Below are positions 1 through 10,243 of a stretch of 21,774 nucleotides of DNA, one piece after another (within the stretch, counting starts at the first letter, position 1; every line of letters begins with the position of its first letter). The notes under the pieces are model-generated. The model had not been told where the DNA came from, made no database searches, and saw only the letters and a program-made list of their open reading frames with translations. This stretch comes from Victivallales bacterium. Its GTDB lineage: Bacteria > Verrucomicrobiota > Lentisphaeria > Oligosphaerales > Oligosphaeraceae. Made by a program: the position numbers and the translations under genes. Location of the stretch: the NCBI GenBank assembly GCA_017963875.1, contig JAGCTA010000485.1:1-21774 (forward strand), in the 5' to 3' direction.

Positions 1-1
1 A

Positions 2-2020
<2,019 letters not shown>

Positions 2021-2064
2021 TCATTATTAATAAATCAACTCTTCCAAAAAGGAAATTGAAAACC

Positions 2065-2502
2065 ATGATTGAAATCAAGTACAAGTTAGCGCCCGATGCA
2101 CAGGATTTGATTCCAGCCAAAGCCCATCCTGACGATGCAGCATTCGACCTCCGTTCCAATGTGGACATGGAAGTACCTCCCTGCAAACCTGTCATGGTTC
2201 CCACAGGACTCTATCTGGAACTGCCTGTCGGTTATGAAGCACAGGTTCGCCCAAGAAGCGGCCTGGCAGCCAAAAAAGCCATTACCGTTCTCAATACCCC
2301 TGGAACGATTGATGCAGGCTATCGAGGCGAAATCAAAGTCATCCTGTTCAACGCTGGGGAAGAATCCTTTGCCATCGCCCGAGGCGACCGCATCGCCCAA
2401 ATGGTCATTCAGAAACTCCCTGATGTCTCGTTAGTGCAGGTCCAGGAACTCTCCGAAACAGATCGTGGTGCGGGCGGATTTGGCTCTACTGGAAAAAAAT
2501 GA
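2065..2502 (+). CDS. dut: dUTP diphosphatase (dUTPase)
   Basis: Hydrolyses dUTP to dUMP and diphosphate, keeping uracil out of DNA and feeding dTMP synthesis; cytoplasmic homotrimer. All five dUTPase motifs are present in the 145-residue protein: DDAAFDLRS (23-31), PRSGLA (63-68), GTIDAGYRGE with catalytic Asp83 and Tyr86 (80-89), the GDRIAQMVI segment, and a complete C-terminal RGAGGFGSTG arm with the Phe that stacks on uracil (Phe139). I chose ATG 2065 over the in-frame TTG at 2056, because the only Shine-Dalgarno-like sequence (AAGGA, 2049-2053) sits 11 bases before the ATG but only 2 before the TTG. It lies between a beta-galactosidase and a rhamnosidase, an odd place for a housekeeping gene, and may simply be transcribed through from upstream. 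Confidence 0.96.
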   Translation: MIEIKYKLAPDAQDLIPAKAHPDDAAFDLRSNVDMEVPPCKPVMVPTGLYLELPVGYEAQVRPRSGLAAKKAITVLNTPGTIDAGYRGEIKVILFNAGEESFAIARGDRIAQMVIQKLPDVSLVQVQELSETDRGAGGFGSTGKK

Positions 2503-2525
2503 CCGTTTTTCACTGATAGTTTTTC

Positions 2526-2555
2526 TTGACAATAAATCGACCAAACGAGTGATAC
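2526..2555 (+). promoter_or_regulatory. Possible sigma-70-type promoter for the rhamnosidase gene
   Basis: A perfect -35 hexamer TTGACA (2526-2531) is followed 18 bases later by TGATAC (2550-2555), a poor -10. Transcription would start at about the ATG at 2560, implying a leaderless message. This fits the lack of a ribosome binding site ahead of that gene, but the -10 is weak and the match may be chance. Confidence 0.25.
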
Positions 2556-2559
2556 ATCA

Positions 2560-5133
2560 ATGCTTGAAATCAGTTCTGCCAGAATCAATCACCAATTGCT
2601 CACAAACTCTGTCCGAAGCCATTTGACAACAGAGAAAAACCTCTGCTTCAGTTGGTCTGCCAGAAGCAACCGCGATGACAATCGGCAGGCCACTTGCAAA
2701 GCCTCTGTCGAGGCGAACGGCACAGTCATCTGGGACAGTGGAATTGTGGTGACAGACAGCCAGACCTTGGCATATTCAGGACCTGCGCTTCCAAGGGGAA
2801 TCCCTCTGCATTTCAACATTGTCTCCACAGACATTTACGGAGAAAACGCCCACTGCAGCGACTATTTCATCATTTCCAACATTGACTGGCAGGCTGACTG
2901 GATTGCATCAGCGCCTGGTATGGAACGCACCAGGGCACGATATTTCCGAAAGACCTTTACACTTTCAAAACAAGTCAAGAATGCGCGTCTATACGCCTGC
3001 GGCATCGGCTACCAGCAAGTGTATCTCAATGGTCGTTCTCTTGATGAAAATTCAGACAAAGGGCATCCGCTTGACCCTGCCTTCACAGACTATTCCAAAC
3101 AGGCCCAATATGTCCTTTATCCCTCCTTGCAGGACAGGCTGGAAACTGAAAACTGCATTGGCATCATAGTCGGACTAGGCTGGCGCGACAATGACCTCAT
3201 GAGAGATGCAAGCGAAAAGAGAGGGCGAGAAGCATCTTTCCGCGGTGACCCCATGCTCACCGCCATGCTTGTCATCGACTATGAAGACGGAACATCGGAA
3301 ACAATTGCCACTGATGAAACCTGGACGTGTGGGCAGGGGCCAATCGTCTATAATGACCTCTATAACGGCACAACATTCGATGCACGCCTGGATGAGCCGC
3401 TTTGGGCGACATCTCAGTGGAGTGGTGTTGCGCTGCACGCCGTCGTCGCATATAACGTCGGTGGATATGGCGAATTGGTCCCCATGCAGTTGCCTCCGAT
3501 TGAAGCCAACGAGGAGTACGCTCCCATCAGCCAATGGCAATTGAACGGCAATTTTTATTTTGATTTTGGGCAGAACCTGGCTGGAGTTATCCGTCTGCGG
3601 CTTCCAAATGGACTCGCCGCAGGCCAAAAAATCACCTTAAGCCATTCCGAAGAACTTGATGAAAACGGCGAACTCTACACATTGACGCTTCGTGCGGCTA
3701 AGGCGACAGATACGTACATAGCCTCAGGCAACGAAAAGGCTGGAGATGTCTTTCAGGCTCCATTCACCTTCCATGGCTTCCGATATGCATGCATCTCAGG
3801 CCTGGAATTGCCGCCTCCCGCAGGTTCCGTCATCGCAGTCGCCATGCGAAACAACTTTGACAAAAGCAGTTTCTTCACCTGCGGAAATCCCTTGCTCAAC
3901 CAACTGTACCGTTGCTGCATCGCCACGGAAAGAGCAAACTCGCACTCCATGCTGACGGATTGCCCGCAGCGGAATGAACGGATGGGATGGCTCAATGACG
4001 CAACAGTCCGTTTCGAAGCTTTTCCATACGCTTTCGAATCGAACACAATTTTCAGGAAAATCATTCAGGATGTACTCAATGACCAGGCGAGTGACGGTGC
4101 TATCGGCGACACAACGCCATTCCATGTGTTCGGAAACATGCCTGCCGACCCTGTCTGCTCGTCATTCCTCATCGCAGGACTTGAAGCATACCTGCATGAC
4201 GGCGACATTGATGTCATTCGGCATGCCTTTGACGGATTCAAGGCGTGGACAGATTGCCTGTTGTCTCATTCAGAAAACCTCATCGTCAATTATTCCCATT
4301 GGGGCGACTGGGCTGGCCCTGCATACGCGTGCAACCCAGAGAATGGTGCCAGATCGGCGGTCACGCCTGGCGAATTCATGTCAACTGGTTTCTTGTTTTT
4401 CAATTGTCAAACAATCAGCCGCATGGCTGAATGGCTTGGAAAGTACGACACCGCAAAAGAATACGCAGACAAGGCAAAAGACGTCAAAGAGGCGATGCTC
4501 ACGAAGTGGTATAATCCAGAAACAAATCTATTCGCCACGGGTTCCATGGCGTGCATTGTCTTCCCACTGTGGCTTGGAATCTATCCAAAGGAAAAGGCAA
4601 CCGCCGCCGCCAAGCAACTGCATGACGAACTTGTTGCCGCAGACTACAAGTTCACGACAGGGAATCTCTGTACGAGATATCTATTCGAAGTCCTTACACA
4701 GTATGGATTTGTGGACGAAGCATACGAATTGGCGACGCGAGATGTCTATCCGAGTTTCGGTTTCATGCTCCAGCAGGAAGCGACCACCATCTGGGAACGG
4801 TTTGAACTGAAAAAAGATGGCGGCATGAACTCCCACAATCATCCAATGTATGCTTCTGTCTATCACTGGTTCTATGCTTTCCTCGCGGGAATCAAAGTCA
4901 CCTCGCCATCATGCAGGACTGTTACCGTCAAGCCTTATTTCCCCGCCCGCCTGCAATCCGTCCAATGTGGATTCGAGACAACGCTCGGTACTTTGTCCGT
5001 CCGCTGGTTCAGGCGTTATGGGGCCCTGTATCTTCATGTCACTGTACCTTTCGGAATGACTGCGACTGTGGAATTTGACGGACACTCCGCCGTCTGCGGA
5101 TCAGGCTTTCACGTCTTCGAGGCCATTGATTAA
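2560..5133 (+). CDS. Alpha-L-rhamnosidase, GH78
   Basis: Releases terminal alpha-L-rhamnose, for example from pectic rhamnogalacturonan or plant glycosides, by inversion. The 857 residues have the usual GH78 order: an N-terminal fibronectin-like beta domain (about 1-110), the rhamnosidase N domain with RARYFRKTF and YLNGRSLDE (about 120-285), a concanavalin-like beta domain (about 290-410), the (alpha/alpha)6 barrel (about 425-770) and a C-terminal beta-sandwich. The signature DCPQRNERMGWLND gives Asp467, general acid Glu473, Trp477 and Asp480; Glu746 in TIWERFE is the expected base. The spacing Asp-6-Glu matches Streptomyces avermitilis Rha78A as I recall it. No signal peptide is visible, so it is probably cytoplasmic and acts on imported oligosaccharides. 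No Shine-Dalgarno precedes the ATG. It shares a strand with the upstream beta-galactosidase. Confidence 0.95.
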   Translation: MLEISSARINHQLLTNSVRSHLTTEKNLCFSWSARSNRDDNRQATCKASVEANGTVIWDSGIVVTDSQTLAYSGPALPRGIPLHFNIVSTDIYGENAHCSDYFIISNIDWQADWIASAPGMERTRARYFRKTFTLSKQVKNARLYACGIGYQQVYLNGRSLDENSDKGHPLDPAFTDYSKQAQYVLYPSLQDRLETENCIGIIVGLGWRDNDLMRDASEKRGREASFRGDPMLTAMLVIDYEDGTSETIATDETWTCGQGPIVYNDLYNGTTFDARLDEPLWATSQWSGVALHAVVAYNVGGYGELVPMQLPPIEANEEYAPISQWQLNGNFYFDFGQNLAGVIRLRLPNGLAAGQKITLSHSEELDENGELYTLTLRAAKATDTYIASGNEKAGDVFQAPFTFHGFRYACISGLELPPPAGSVIAVAMRNNFDKSSFFTCGNPLLNQLYRCCIATERANSHSMLTDCPQRNERMGWLNDATVRFEAFPYAFESNTIFRKIIQDVLNDQASDGAIGDTTPFHVFGNMPADPVCSSFLIAGLEAYLHDGDIDVIRHAFDGFKAWTDCLLSHSENLIVNYSHWGDWAGPAYACNPENGARSAVTPGEFMSTGFLFFNCQTISRMAEWLGKYDTAKEYADKAKDVKEAMLTKWYNPETNLFATGSMACIVFPLWLGIYPKEKATAAAKQLHDELVAADYKFTTGNLCTRYLFEVLTQYGFVDEAYELATRDVYPSFGFMLQQEATTIWERFELKKDGGMNSHNHPMYASVYHWFYAFLAGIKVTSPSCRTVTVKPYFPARLQSVQCGFETTLGTLSVRWFRRYGALYLHVTVPFGMTATVEFDGHSAVCGSGFHVFEAID

Positions 5134-5189
5134 AAAACAGAATCTGAGATTCTCCCCCATAAAAAATATGGTCCTGCAATCTGTTCTGA

Positions 5190-5217
5190 TTGTAAAAAGA
5201 TTTAGTATAATTATAAT
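5190..5217 (+). promoter_or_regulatory. Candidate promoter with tandem TATAAT boxes
   Basis: In the 149-base gap before the M20 peptidase gene, two perfect TATAAT hexamers lie head to tail (5206-5211 and 5212-5217). TTGTAA (5190-5195) sits 16 bases before the second one. The surrounding 5190-5260 is strongly A+T-rich. This is the best promoter match in the window and suggests the M20 gene starts a new transcript rather than being read only from the rhamnosidase gene. Confidence 0.45.
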
Positions 5218-5282
5218 ATTATCAATATTATCAACATTAAATTGGTCTTTGTTTTCATTTGTCCAACAACCAAGCAGTAACA

Positions 5283-6362
5283 ATGAAATACCAGGAATCA
5301 TTTGACCTACTTTTCGCGCTCATGCGCAACAAAGCCGCTACCGCAGACATCCCAGCAGTCAACAAATCAGTCGCCATGATGAAAGACTATCTGGAGGCGC
5401 ATGGTATTTCATGCGCCGTGGAATCTTTCGAGGGAAGAAATGCGCTATTCGCCTCGACCCGCCCTGGGAAAGCACATAAACTTCTGTTGAACGCGCATCT
5501 GGACGTCGTTCCCGAATCCATCCCAAACCAGTATGAACCAAACGTCCGTGACGGTGTTCTCTATGGTCGTGGCTCCTCTGACTGCCTTGGCAACGCCACC
5601 TGCGCCGCCCAAGTGCTCATCAACACAGGCGACAAGGCGGATATCGGCGTTATCTTCTCCTCCGATGAGGAAGACGGCGGCTTCACTACAGGTGGAATGG
5701 CACATCGTGGATACGTTCCGACTGAAATGGCCTGTGTGCTTGACGGTGGTAGCCTCTCGAGTATCGCCGTCGCCCAGAAAGGCATCTGCATACTTAAAGT
5801 CGTCGCGCACGGTCATGGTGGTCATTCATCGGCTCCATGGGAGTTCAACAACCCAATTCTCATGCTGACTGAAGCATTCCGAAAACTGGATGCCGTCTGG
5901 AAGAATCCGACTGCAGACGACCAATGGCACGACACTTGGGCACCCTGCATGATTTCCTCTGGCAATGCCAACAACCAGATTCCCGACGATGCGGAAGCCA
6001 TCATCAACATCCGTTTCATCAAGCCTGGAGACATTCCCCGTATCATCGATTTCGTCAAGACGACGACAGGCCTGGACGATGTCACTGTCGTACGTGAATG
6101 CGAGCCCGCTGAATGTTCTCCCGACCACCCGATGATCCGACGCCTAATCAATTCCCTCCAGGCATTGCATCCAGATGTTCCCGTGAAAACGCACCGCATG
6201 AACGGTGCCACCGACGCCCGCCACCTCACTTTCCTCAACCTTCCCATTGCCATTTTCTCACTCGGTGGCTCAGGTGCACACTCTAATAATGAACGTATTG
6301 TTATCGACAACTGGGTAACAGCCATTGACGCCATTACGCAGTTCGCTTCTTCATTCAATTGA
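5283..6362 (+). CDS. M20 family metallopeptidase / deacylase (ArgE-DapE-CPG2 group)
   Basis: A dinuclear-zinc amidohydrolase that removes an acyl or aminoacyl group from an amino acid or small peptide; cytoplasmic. With ATG 5283 the protein has 359 residues. The ligand set is complete: His72 and Asp74 in NAHLDVVP, bridging Asp100 in GRGSSD, Glu129-Glu130 in SSDEEDGG (base plus ligand), Asp154 in LDGG, and His333 in GAHSNNE. The Ala-His-Gly-His segment near 180 marks the start of the lid/dimerisation domain. The in-frame TTG at 5259 was rejected as a start because it adds only eight unconserved residues; neither start has a clear ribosome binding site. A DapE role is unlikely because the DapL bypass enzyme is encoded 1 kb downstream. 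The substrate is unknown; N-acetylornithine, carnosine-like dipeptides or other acyl-amino acids are possible. Confidence 0.88.
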   Translation: MKYQESFDLLFALMRNKAATADIPAVNKSVAMMKDYLEAHGISCAVESFEGRNALFASTRPGKAHKLLLNAHLDVVPESIPNQYEPNVRDGVLYGRGSSDCLGNATCAAQVLINTGDKADIGVIFSSDEEDGGFTTGGMAHRGYVPTEMACVLDGGSLSSIAVAQKGICILKVVAHGHGGHSSAPWEFNNPILMLTEAFRKLDAVWKNPTADDQWHDTWAPCMISSGNANNQIPDDAEAIINIRFIKPGDIPRIIDFVKTTTGLDDVTVVRECEPAECSPDHPMIRRLINSLQALHPDVPVKTHRMNGATDARHLTFLNLPIAIFSLGGSGAHSNNERIVIDNWVTAIDAITQFASSFN

Positions 6363-6430
6363 AATCTATCGTGAGAATGCTGCACTGACTCTCATCAGAA
6401 AATCAATCAAGAAAAGAAAAACGCTTAAAA

Positions 6431-7306
6431 ATGGAACTCGAAGAATTCAAAAACATCATTCGGACTGTTGATGAGGAAAAACTCAAGCAGGCTGTCGTGT
6501 ATGCAAATGATAATTACCCCGCATTGGTAGATGATTTTAAAAACACGTTGAAAAATGCCGCCAGCATGGGATTCCCTACAGACGAAGGTGACCATGCCCA
6601 ACTGGATTTTTCACTACTTATGCTGTCGGCGAAACGCGAAAAGGGTGTTTTTCCAGAACTATATCGGCTATTGCGCAACAAGTCAATCGGTGAAGCATAC
6701 GATGAACAAAGTTGGTTCATGAGACAACTGCACAGATTTATCGGTTCTCTATGCGAACCAGATGACATGGGTGCCATTGGCGATTTTGTACTGGACGCTT
6801 CGCTCTTTTCTCCCATCCGCGAACAGTCGCTTTTGTCATTATATTTCATTTGGGTCGAGAAAATCGTCACGGAAAAAGATACCATTGATGAATTCAGGCG
6901 TCTTCTTATCCAAGGACTTTCCCCTGATGATGATTGGAAACTGTGGATGGCACTTGTCATAAATGCCGCAGTTGTTGGCGGAAACAGATTAAAACCAGAA
7001 GTTTTGAAGATTCTTGATGATGGCCGCTTCGCCGACCAGACGTCCTTTGTCAGGAAAATAGTCAATGGACTGTTTAGCGATGGCAATTCACGTTTCCGTT
7101 CCATGATGCGGAACGAACACAAAGGCTTCTTCGAAAATCTGGATGAAGAAATCACCGATTACTGCACACCTCCCAAAGAAGAAAATTTCGAAATGCCGCA
7201 AAAAGGCAAGCCACTGGTTCGCGAACAACCCAAAATCGGCAGAAACGACCCATGTCCGTGCGGGTCTGGGAAAAAATACAAGAAGTGCTGCGGAAAAAAC
7301 GAATAG
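6431..7306 (+). CDS. DUF1186-like protein with C-terminal SEC-C zinc motif
   Basis: Function unknown. The 291-residue protein has an all-helical N-terminal region (about 1-240) whose pattern resembles DUF1186, a HEAT-like helical family often joined to SEC-C. It ends in a textbook SEC-C motif, [16 protein letters not shown], with zinc ligands Cys275, Cys277, Cys286 and Cys287. SEC-C is the zinc-binding tail that lets SecA contact SecB and ribosomes, and it occurs in many proteins of unknown role, so it suggests protein or ribosome contact but does not prove it. A charged, proline-rich linker (about 243-266) separates the two parts. The ATG at 6431 follows an A-rich leader without a Shine-Dalgarno. 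SEC-C is certain; DUF1186 is probable. Confidence 0.85.
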   Translation: MELEEFKNIIRTVDEEKLKQAVVYANDNYPALVDDFKNTLKNAASMGFPTDEGDHAQLDFSLLMLSAKREKGVFPELYRLLRNKSIGEAYDEQSWFMRQLHRFIGSLCEPDDMGAIGDFVLDASLFSPIREQSLLSLYFIWVEKIVTEKDTIDEFRRLLIQGLSPDDDWKLWMALVINAAVVGGNRLKPEVLKILDDGRFADQTSFVRKIVNGLFSDGNSRFRSMMRNEHKGFFENLDEEITDYCTPPKEENFEMPQKGKPLVREQPKIGRNDPCPCGSGKKYKKCCGKNE

Positions 7307-7401
7307 CAGGAGTTACGACGGCGCGCCTGCGTCCCGCTGTCAAATAAACAAATTAAACAAACTTACCATATCCAAATCAACCATAAAGGAACAAATTCGT
7401 C

Positions 7402-8637
7402 ATGGCTGACTCATACTTGCAGAAAATGTTCGCCGAGCGCATCGGCGGTGCTTCTTTCGGAAAGGACACGAAAATCTACAAATTCGAGAAAATCAAACGC
7501 GCCAAACGTGCCGCGCTCGCCGCAAATCCAGGCGCGGAACTCATTGACATGGGCGTAGGCGAACCCGATGACAAGGCGTTCCCAGAAGTAATACAGGCAC
7601 TCGCAGTCGAGGCAGACAAACTGGAAAACAGATTCTACGCCGACAATGGCGGTCCTGAATTCAAGGCCGCCGTCAAAGACTACATGAAGGAACTGTACGG
7701 CGTCGAACTGGATGCGGAAACGGAAATCCTTCACACCATCGGTAGCAAATCCGCGCTGACGCTTCTTCCCTCCTGTTTCATCAACCCTGGCGATATCACC
7801 TTGATGACCATCCCTGGCTATCCTGTTATGGGGACCTGGACAAAATATCTCGGCGGCGAGGTTGTCAACATGCCTCTTCTAAAGGAAAACGGCTTTTTCC
7901 CAGATTTCGATGCCCTTACCGCCGACCAGCGCCGCCGCGCAAAACTCTGCTACCTCAACTATCCGAACAATCCTACTGGAACCTGCGCCACGCCTGAGTT
8001 CTACGACCGTGCCATTAAGTTCGCGAAGGAGAACGATATCCTACTTGTTATTGATGCACCGTACGCTCCTCTGAACTTCAAGGGCAAGCCGCTGAGCATC
8101 TTGTCCCGCCCTGGCGGCAAGGACGTTTCAGTCGAACTCCATTCGATGTCCAAGGGATTCAACATGACTGGCTGGAGACTTGGCTGGATATGCGGCAATG
8201 CGGACGCAGTCAAGGCATTTGCCACGGTAAAGGACAATGCGGACAGCGGACAGTTCCTCGCCATCCAGAAGGCCGCTGCAAAGGCGCTGGCAAATCAGCG
8301 GAACATCACGCCAATCATCTGCGAAAAATACCGCCGCCGCCTCGCTGCGCTCTGCGAAACGCTCCAAGCGCTCGGCTTTGACGCAAGAATGCCCGAAGGC
8401 TCTTTCTACCTCTATGTCGAAATCCCCAAAGGCATCAAAGGCGGCCGTCGTTTTGAGTCGGGAGAGGATTTCTCACAATGGATGATAACTGAAAAACTCA
8501 TCTCGACAGTTCCATGGGACGATGTCGGCCACTTTGTCCGTTTCTCCGCAACGTTTGTCGCTCCGACGCTCGAAGAGGAGAACCGCGTGCTGAATGAAGT
8601 CAAGAAACGCCTGGCGGATTCCGTTTTTGAATTTTAA
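7402..8637 (+). CDS. dapL: LL-diaminopimelate aminotransferase
   Basis: PLP enzyme that converts tetrahydrodipicolinate directly to LL-diaminopimelate with glutamate, bypassing the acylated intermediates of lysine and peptidoglycan synthesis; cytoplasmic dimer. The 411 residues match the family length. Fold type I landmarks are GVGEPDD near 51-57, YPNNPTG (187-193), the PLP lysine Lys251 in HSMSKGFNMTGWRLGW, and FVRFSATF near the C-terminus. The SKxFNMTGWR block with its Asn-Met-Thr is characteristic of DapL rather than plain aspartate aminotransferases. The ATG has AAAGGA (7385-7390) 11 bases upstream. Its TAA overlaps the start of the next gene by one base (TAATG), so the two are probably translated together. 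DapL is typical of PVC bacteria, Chlamydia and plants. Confidence 0.92.
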   Translation: MADSYLQKMFAERIGGASFGKDTKIYKFEKIKRAKRAALAANPGAELIDMGVGEPDDKAFPEVIQALAVEADKLENRFYADNGGPEFKAAVKDYMKELYGVELDAETEILHTIGSKSALTLLPSCFINPGDITLMTIPGYPVMGTWTKYLGGEVVNMPLLKENGFFPDFDALTADQRRRAKLCYLNYPNNPTGTCATPEFYDRAIKFAKENDILLVIDAPYAPLNFKGKPLSILSRPGGKDVSVELHSMSKGFNMTGWRLGWICGNADAVKAFATVKDNADSGQFLAIQKAAAKALANQRNITPIICEKYRRRLAALCETLQALGFDARMPEGSFYLYVEIPKGIKGGRRFESGEDFSQWMITEKLISTVPWDDVGHFVRFSATFVAPTLEEENRVLNEVKKRLADSVFEF

Positions 8638-9356
8638 TGCCTACACAAAAGGACAAACCGAAGAAAGAACTGTGGGACTGGTGGCTAGACGACTGCCATA
8701 GCCCCTCGTTCAACATGGCCGCTGACGAGGCGTTGCTTCTTTCGGCCAATCTCCGTGGACGGCCTTTGCTCCGCTTCTATGGATGGGACTGCAAAGCGGT
8801 ATCCATCGGCTATGTCCAAAGCGCCTCCGCCGCACCTGAAGGCTATGCATACGTGCGACGACCCACGGGAGGCGGTGTCGTCTATCATGACTTCGATTTC
8901 ACCTATACGGTCGTCTTCCCCGCCAATCATTGGCTGAACACGCTGGACCGAATGAACTCATACGACTGGATCAACCGTTCCATACAGGCTGGTCTCCAGT
9001 CCCTTGACATTCAGGCCGCCCTCTCCGACGACCATATTCCCCATTCCGTTGACCGCCTGACGATGGTCTGCTTCACAAACCCAACAAAGTATGACATCAT
9101 CCTTGCAGGGCAAAAGGTCGGCGGCTCCGCCCAACGCCGCGTCCGCGAGGGACTCCTTCACCAGGGGAGCCTCCATTTCGGAAAGCCGCTACCAGCCTCG
9201 CGCGACACTTTCTCACAGGCTCTCGCCCAAGGATTCCGCGACATTATGAATGTCCACCTGCAACTGTTCATGCCGCCAGATTGGCTCATAGGACAAATTC
9301 TTGAACTAAAATATGTAAAATACGCGACAAGCGATTGGAACGATAAACGCATATAA
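8637..9356 (+). CDS. Lipoate-protein ligase A family protein, LipM-type octanoyltransferase candidate
   Basis: BPL/LplA/LipB-fold enzyme that attaches lipoate or octanoate to lipoyl domains of 2-oxoacid dehydrogenases or GcvH. Of 239 residues, the family blocks are RRPTGGGVVYHD (74-85), FTNPTKYDI (146-154), and GQKVGGSAQRR with the conserved Lys160 (158-168), followed by LLHQGSLHFG. A cysteine at 145, just before FTNPT, occupies about the place of the catalytic Cys150 of Bacillus LipM, which favours an octanoyl-ACP transferase over an ATP-dependent ligase. The separate C-terminal LplA domain is absent, which agrees. The start codon overlaps the dapL stop (TAATG). Residues 20-35 (CHSPSFNMAADEALLL) are the usual N-terminal helix of this family. 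The superfamily is secure; ligase versus transferase is inferred. Confidence 0.82.
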   Translation: MPTQKDKPKKELWDWWLDDCHSPSFNMAADEALLLSANLRGRPLLRFYGWDCKAVSIGYVQSASAAPEGYAYVRRPTGGGVVYHDFDFTYTVVFPANHWLNTLDRMNSYDWINRSIQAGLQSLDIQAALSDDHIPHSVDRLTMVCFTNPTKYDIILAGQKVGGSAQRRVREGLLHQGSLHFGKPLPASRDTFSQALAQGFRDIMNVHLQLFMPPDWLIGQILELKYVKYATSDWNDKRI

Positions 9357-9359
9357 TTA

Positions 9360-9389
9360 TTCAAAAACACAGTCTTTTGAAAATATACT
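9360..9389 (+). promoter_or_regulatory. Possible promoter for the pseudopilin gene
   Basis: TTCAAA (9360-9365) lies 18 bases before TATACT (9384-9389) in the short A+T-rich gap after the lipoyl-ligase gene. A strong Shine-Dalgarno, GGGAGA (9401-9406), follows 7 bases before the ATG at 9414. The -10 is good and the -35 moderate. Confidence 0.35.
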
Positions 9390-9413
9390 TAATTAACCCT
9401 GGGAGAAACAATT

Positions 9414-10154
9414 ATGAAACAACTGCTTAGATTCACCCTCATCGAACTGCTTGTAGTCATCGCCATCATCGCCATCCTAGCCGCAATGCTCCTTCCTGCT
9501 CTTGCCAAGGCACGTGAAAAAGCACGCAACATTACCTGCACCAATAACCTTAAAACGATGGGTATCAGCAATGCACTCTATGCCGATGACAATCAGGACC
9601 ATGTGGCTCCTGGCCGATACAACTATGCAGGCCATATCTTCTATTCCGCACTTGCCAACTACGGTTGTGACTGGCAGGATTCATACCGTGCGAACGGTGT
9701 CTTCAAACCCGCCAAAGGAACATTTGCCTGCCCCTCCGAATCCATGGGGTTTGACTGGAAGTACACTACCAGCCCCTACGCCTACGCACATACCCATTAC
9801 ACTTGCAACACATATCTCAACGGCGATACCAACCGCACTACCGACGCCACCGCAAACACCAACCGCACGCTGAGCCAGATTACTCAGAGTTCCATCGCGC
9901 TCCTCTTCATCGAATCAGGCGATGGTGGCAATCCCGTCTGCATGTGGACAAATTTCTTCGGTTATCGCCATAACGGCGGCACGCAGTATCCAACCCAAGG
10001 AGGAGCACGCTATTACAAGGACGGCACAACGCCCAATGGGTCGCTTAATATGACATTTGCCGACGGTCACTGCGAAGCCATGAAAGGCTCACAAGTTTTG
10101 GCAATCAATGCCGTTTCCTCACAGAACTTCTTCAAGCGCGGCATTAAATTCTGA
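9414..10154 (+). CDS. Prepilin-type N-cleavage protein with H-x9-DG-like C-terminus
   Basis: A type IV pilin/pseudopilin-like envelope protein of 246 residues. The N-terminus is a class III signal: short basic leader, then [32 protein letters not shown], where Glu11 would be residue 5 of the mature chain and residues 7-30 form the membrane helix. The C-terminal YRHNGG...[14 protein letters not shown] (Asp217-Gly218-His219) matches the H-x9-DG domain found in families expanded in Lentisphaerae, Planctomycetes and Verrucomicrobia. The middle contains conserved-looking [20 protein letters not shown], also typical of the family. The residue before the cleavage point is Arg6, not the usual Gly. 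No pilus assembly or prepilin peptidase gene is nearby, so it is an orphan. Its job is unknown: surface structure, secretion or polysaccharide binding are all possible. Confidence 0.9.
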   Translation: MKQLLRFTLIELLVVIAIIAILAAMLLPALAKAREKARNITCTNNLKTMGISNALYADDNQDHVAPGRYNYAGHIFYSALANYGCDWQDSYRANGVFKPAKGTFACPSESMGFDWKYTTSPYAYAHTHYTCNTYLNGDTNRTTDATANTNRTLSQITQSSIALLFIESGDGGNPVCMWTNFFGYRHNGGTQYPTQGGARYYKDGTTPNGSLNMTFADGHCEAMKGSQVLAINAVSSQNFFKRGIKF

Positions 10155-10169
10155 ATCTGGACGAACCTT

Positions 10170-10199
10170 GGCGATGGCTGGTTTCATACCATCCATGCC
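10170..10199 (+). terminator. Imperfect hairpin after the pseudopilin gene
   Basis: Just after the pseudopilin stop, GGC-g-ATGG-c-TGG can pair with CCA-t-CCAT-GCC across a 7-base loop: ten pairs with one bulge and one mismatch. No T-run follows, so it is not a standard intrinsic terminator. It could mark the 3' end of the pseudopilin message or stabilise it against nucleases. Folding was done by eye only. Confidence 0.25.
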
Positions 10200-10243
10200 A
10201 TATTCCGCGCCTCTCAAACAACATTCCAGAGGAGAATTCCATC

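Noticed and set aside
3974..4810. 278-codon + strand frame inside the rhamnosidase gene
   Set aside because: It is the shifted frame of the GH78 catalytic domain, whose motifs are intact in the main frame. The product is Ser/Arg/Thr-rich and unlike any family.
5139..5153. Small hairpin AGAATC-TGA-GATTCT after the rhamnosidase gene
   Set aside because: A 6-bp A+T-rich stem with a 3-base loop and no T-run is too weak to call a terminator.
5283..6362. Reading the M20 protein as DapE
   Set aside because: The zinc ligands fit all M20 deacylases, and DapL in the same window makes the succinylated lysine route unnecessary.
5822..6385. 187-codon - strand frame opposite the M20 gene
   Set aside because: It overlaps the metal-ligand region of M20 and has no domain or ribosome site.
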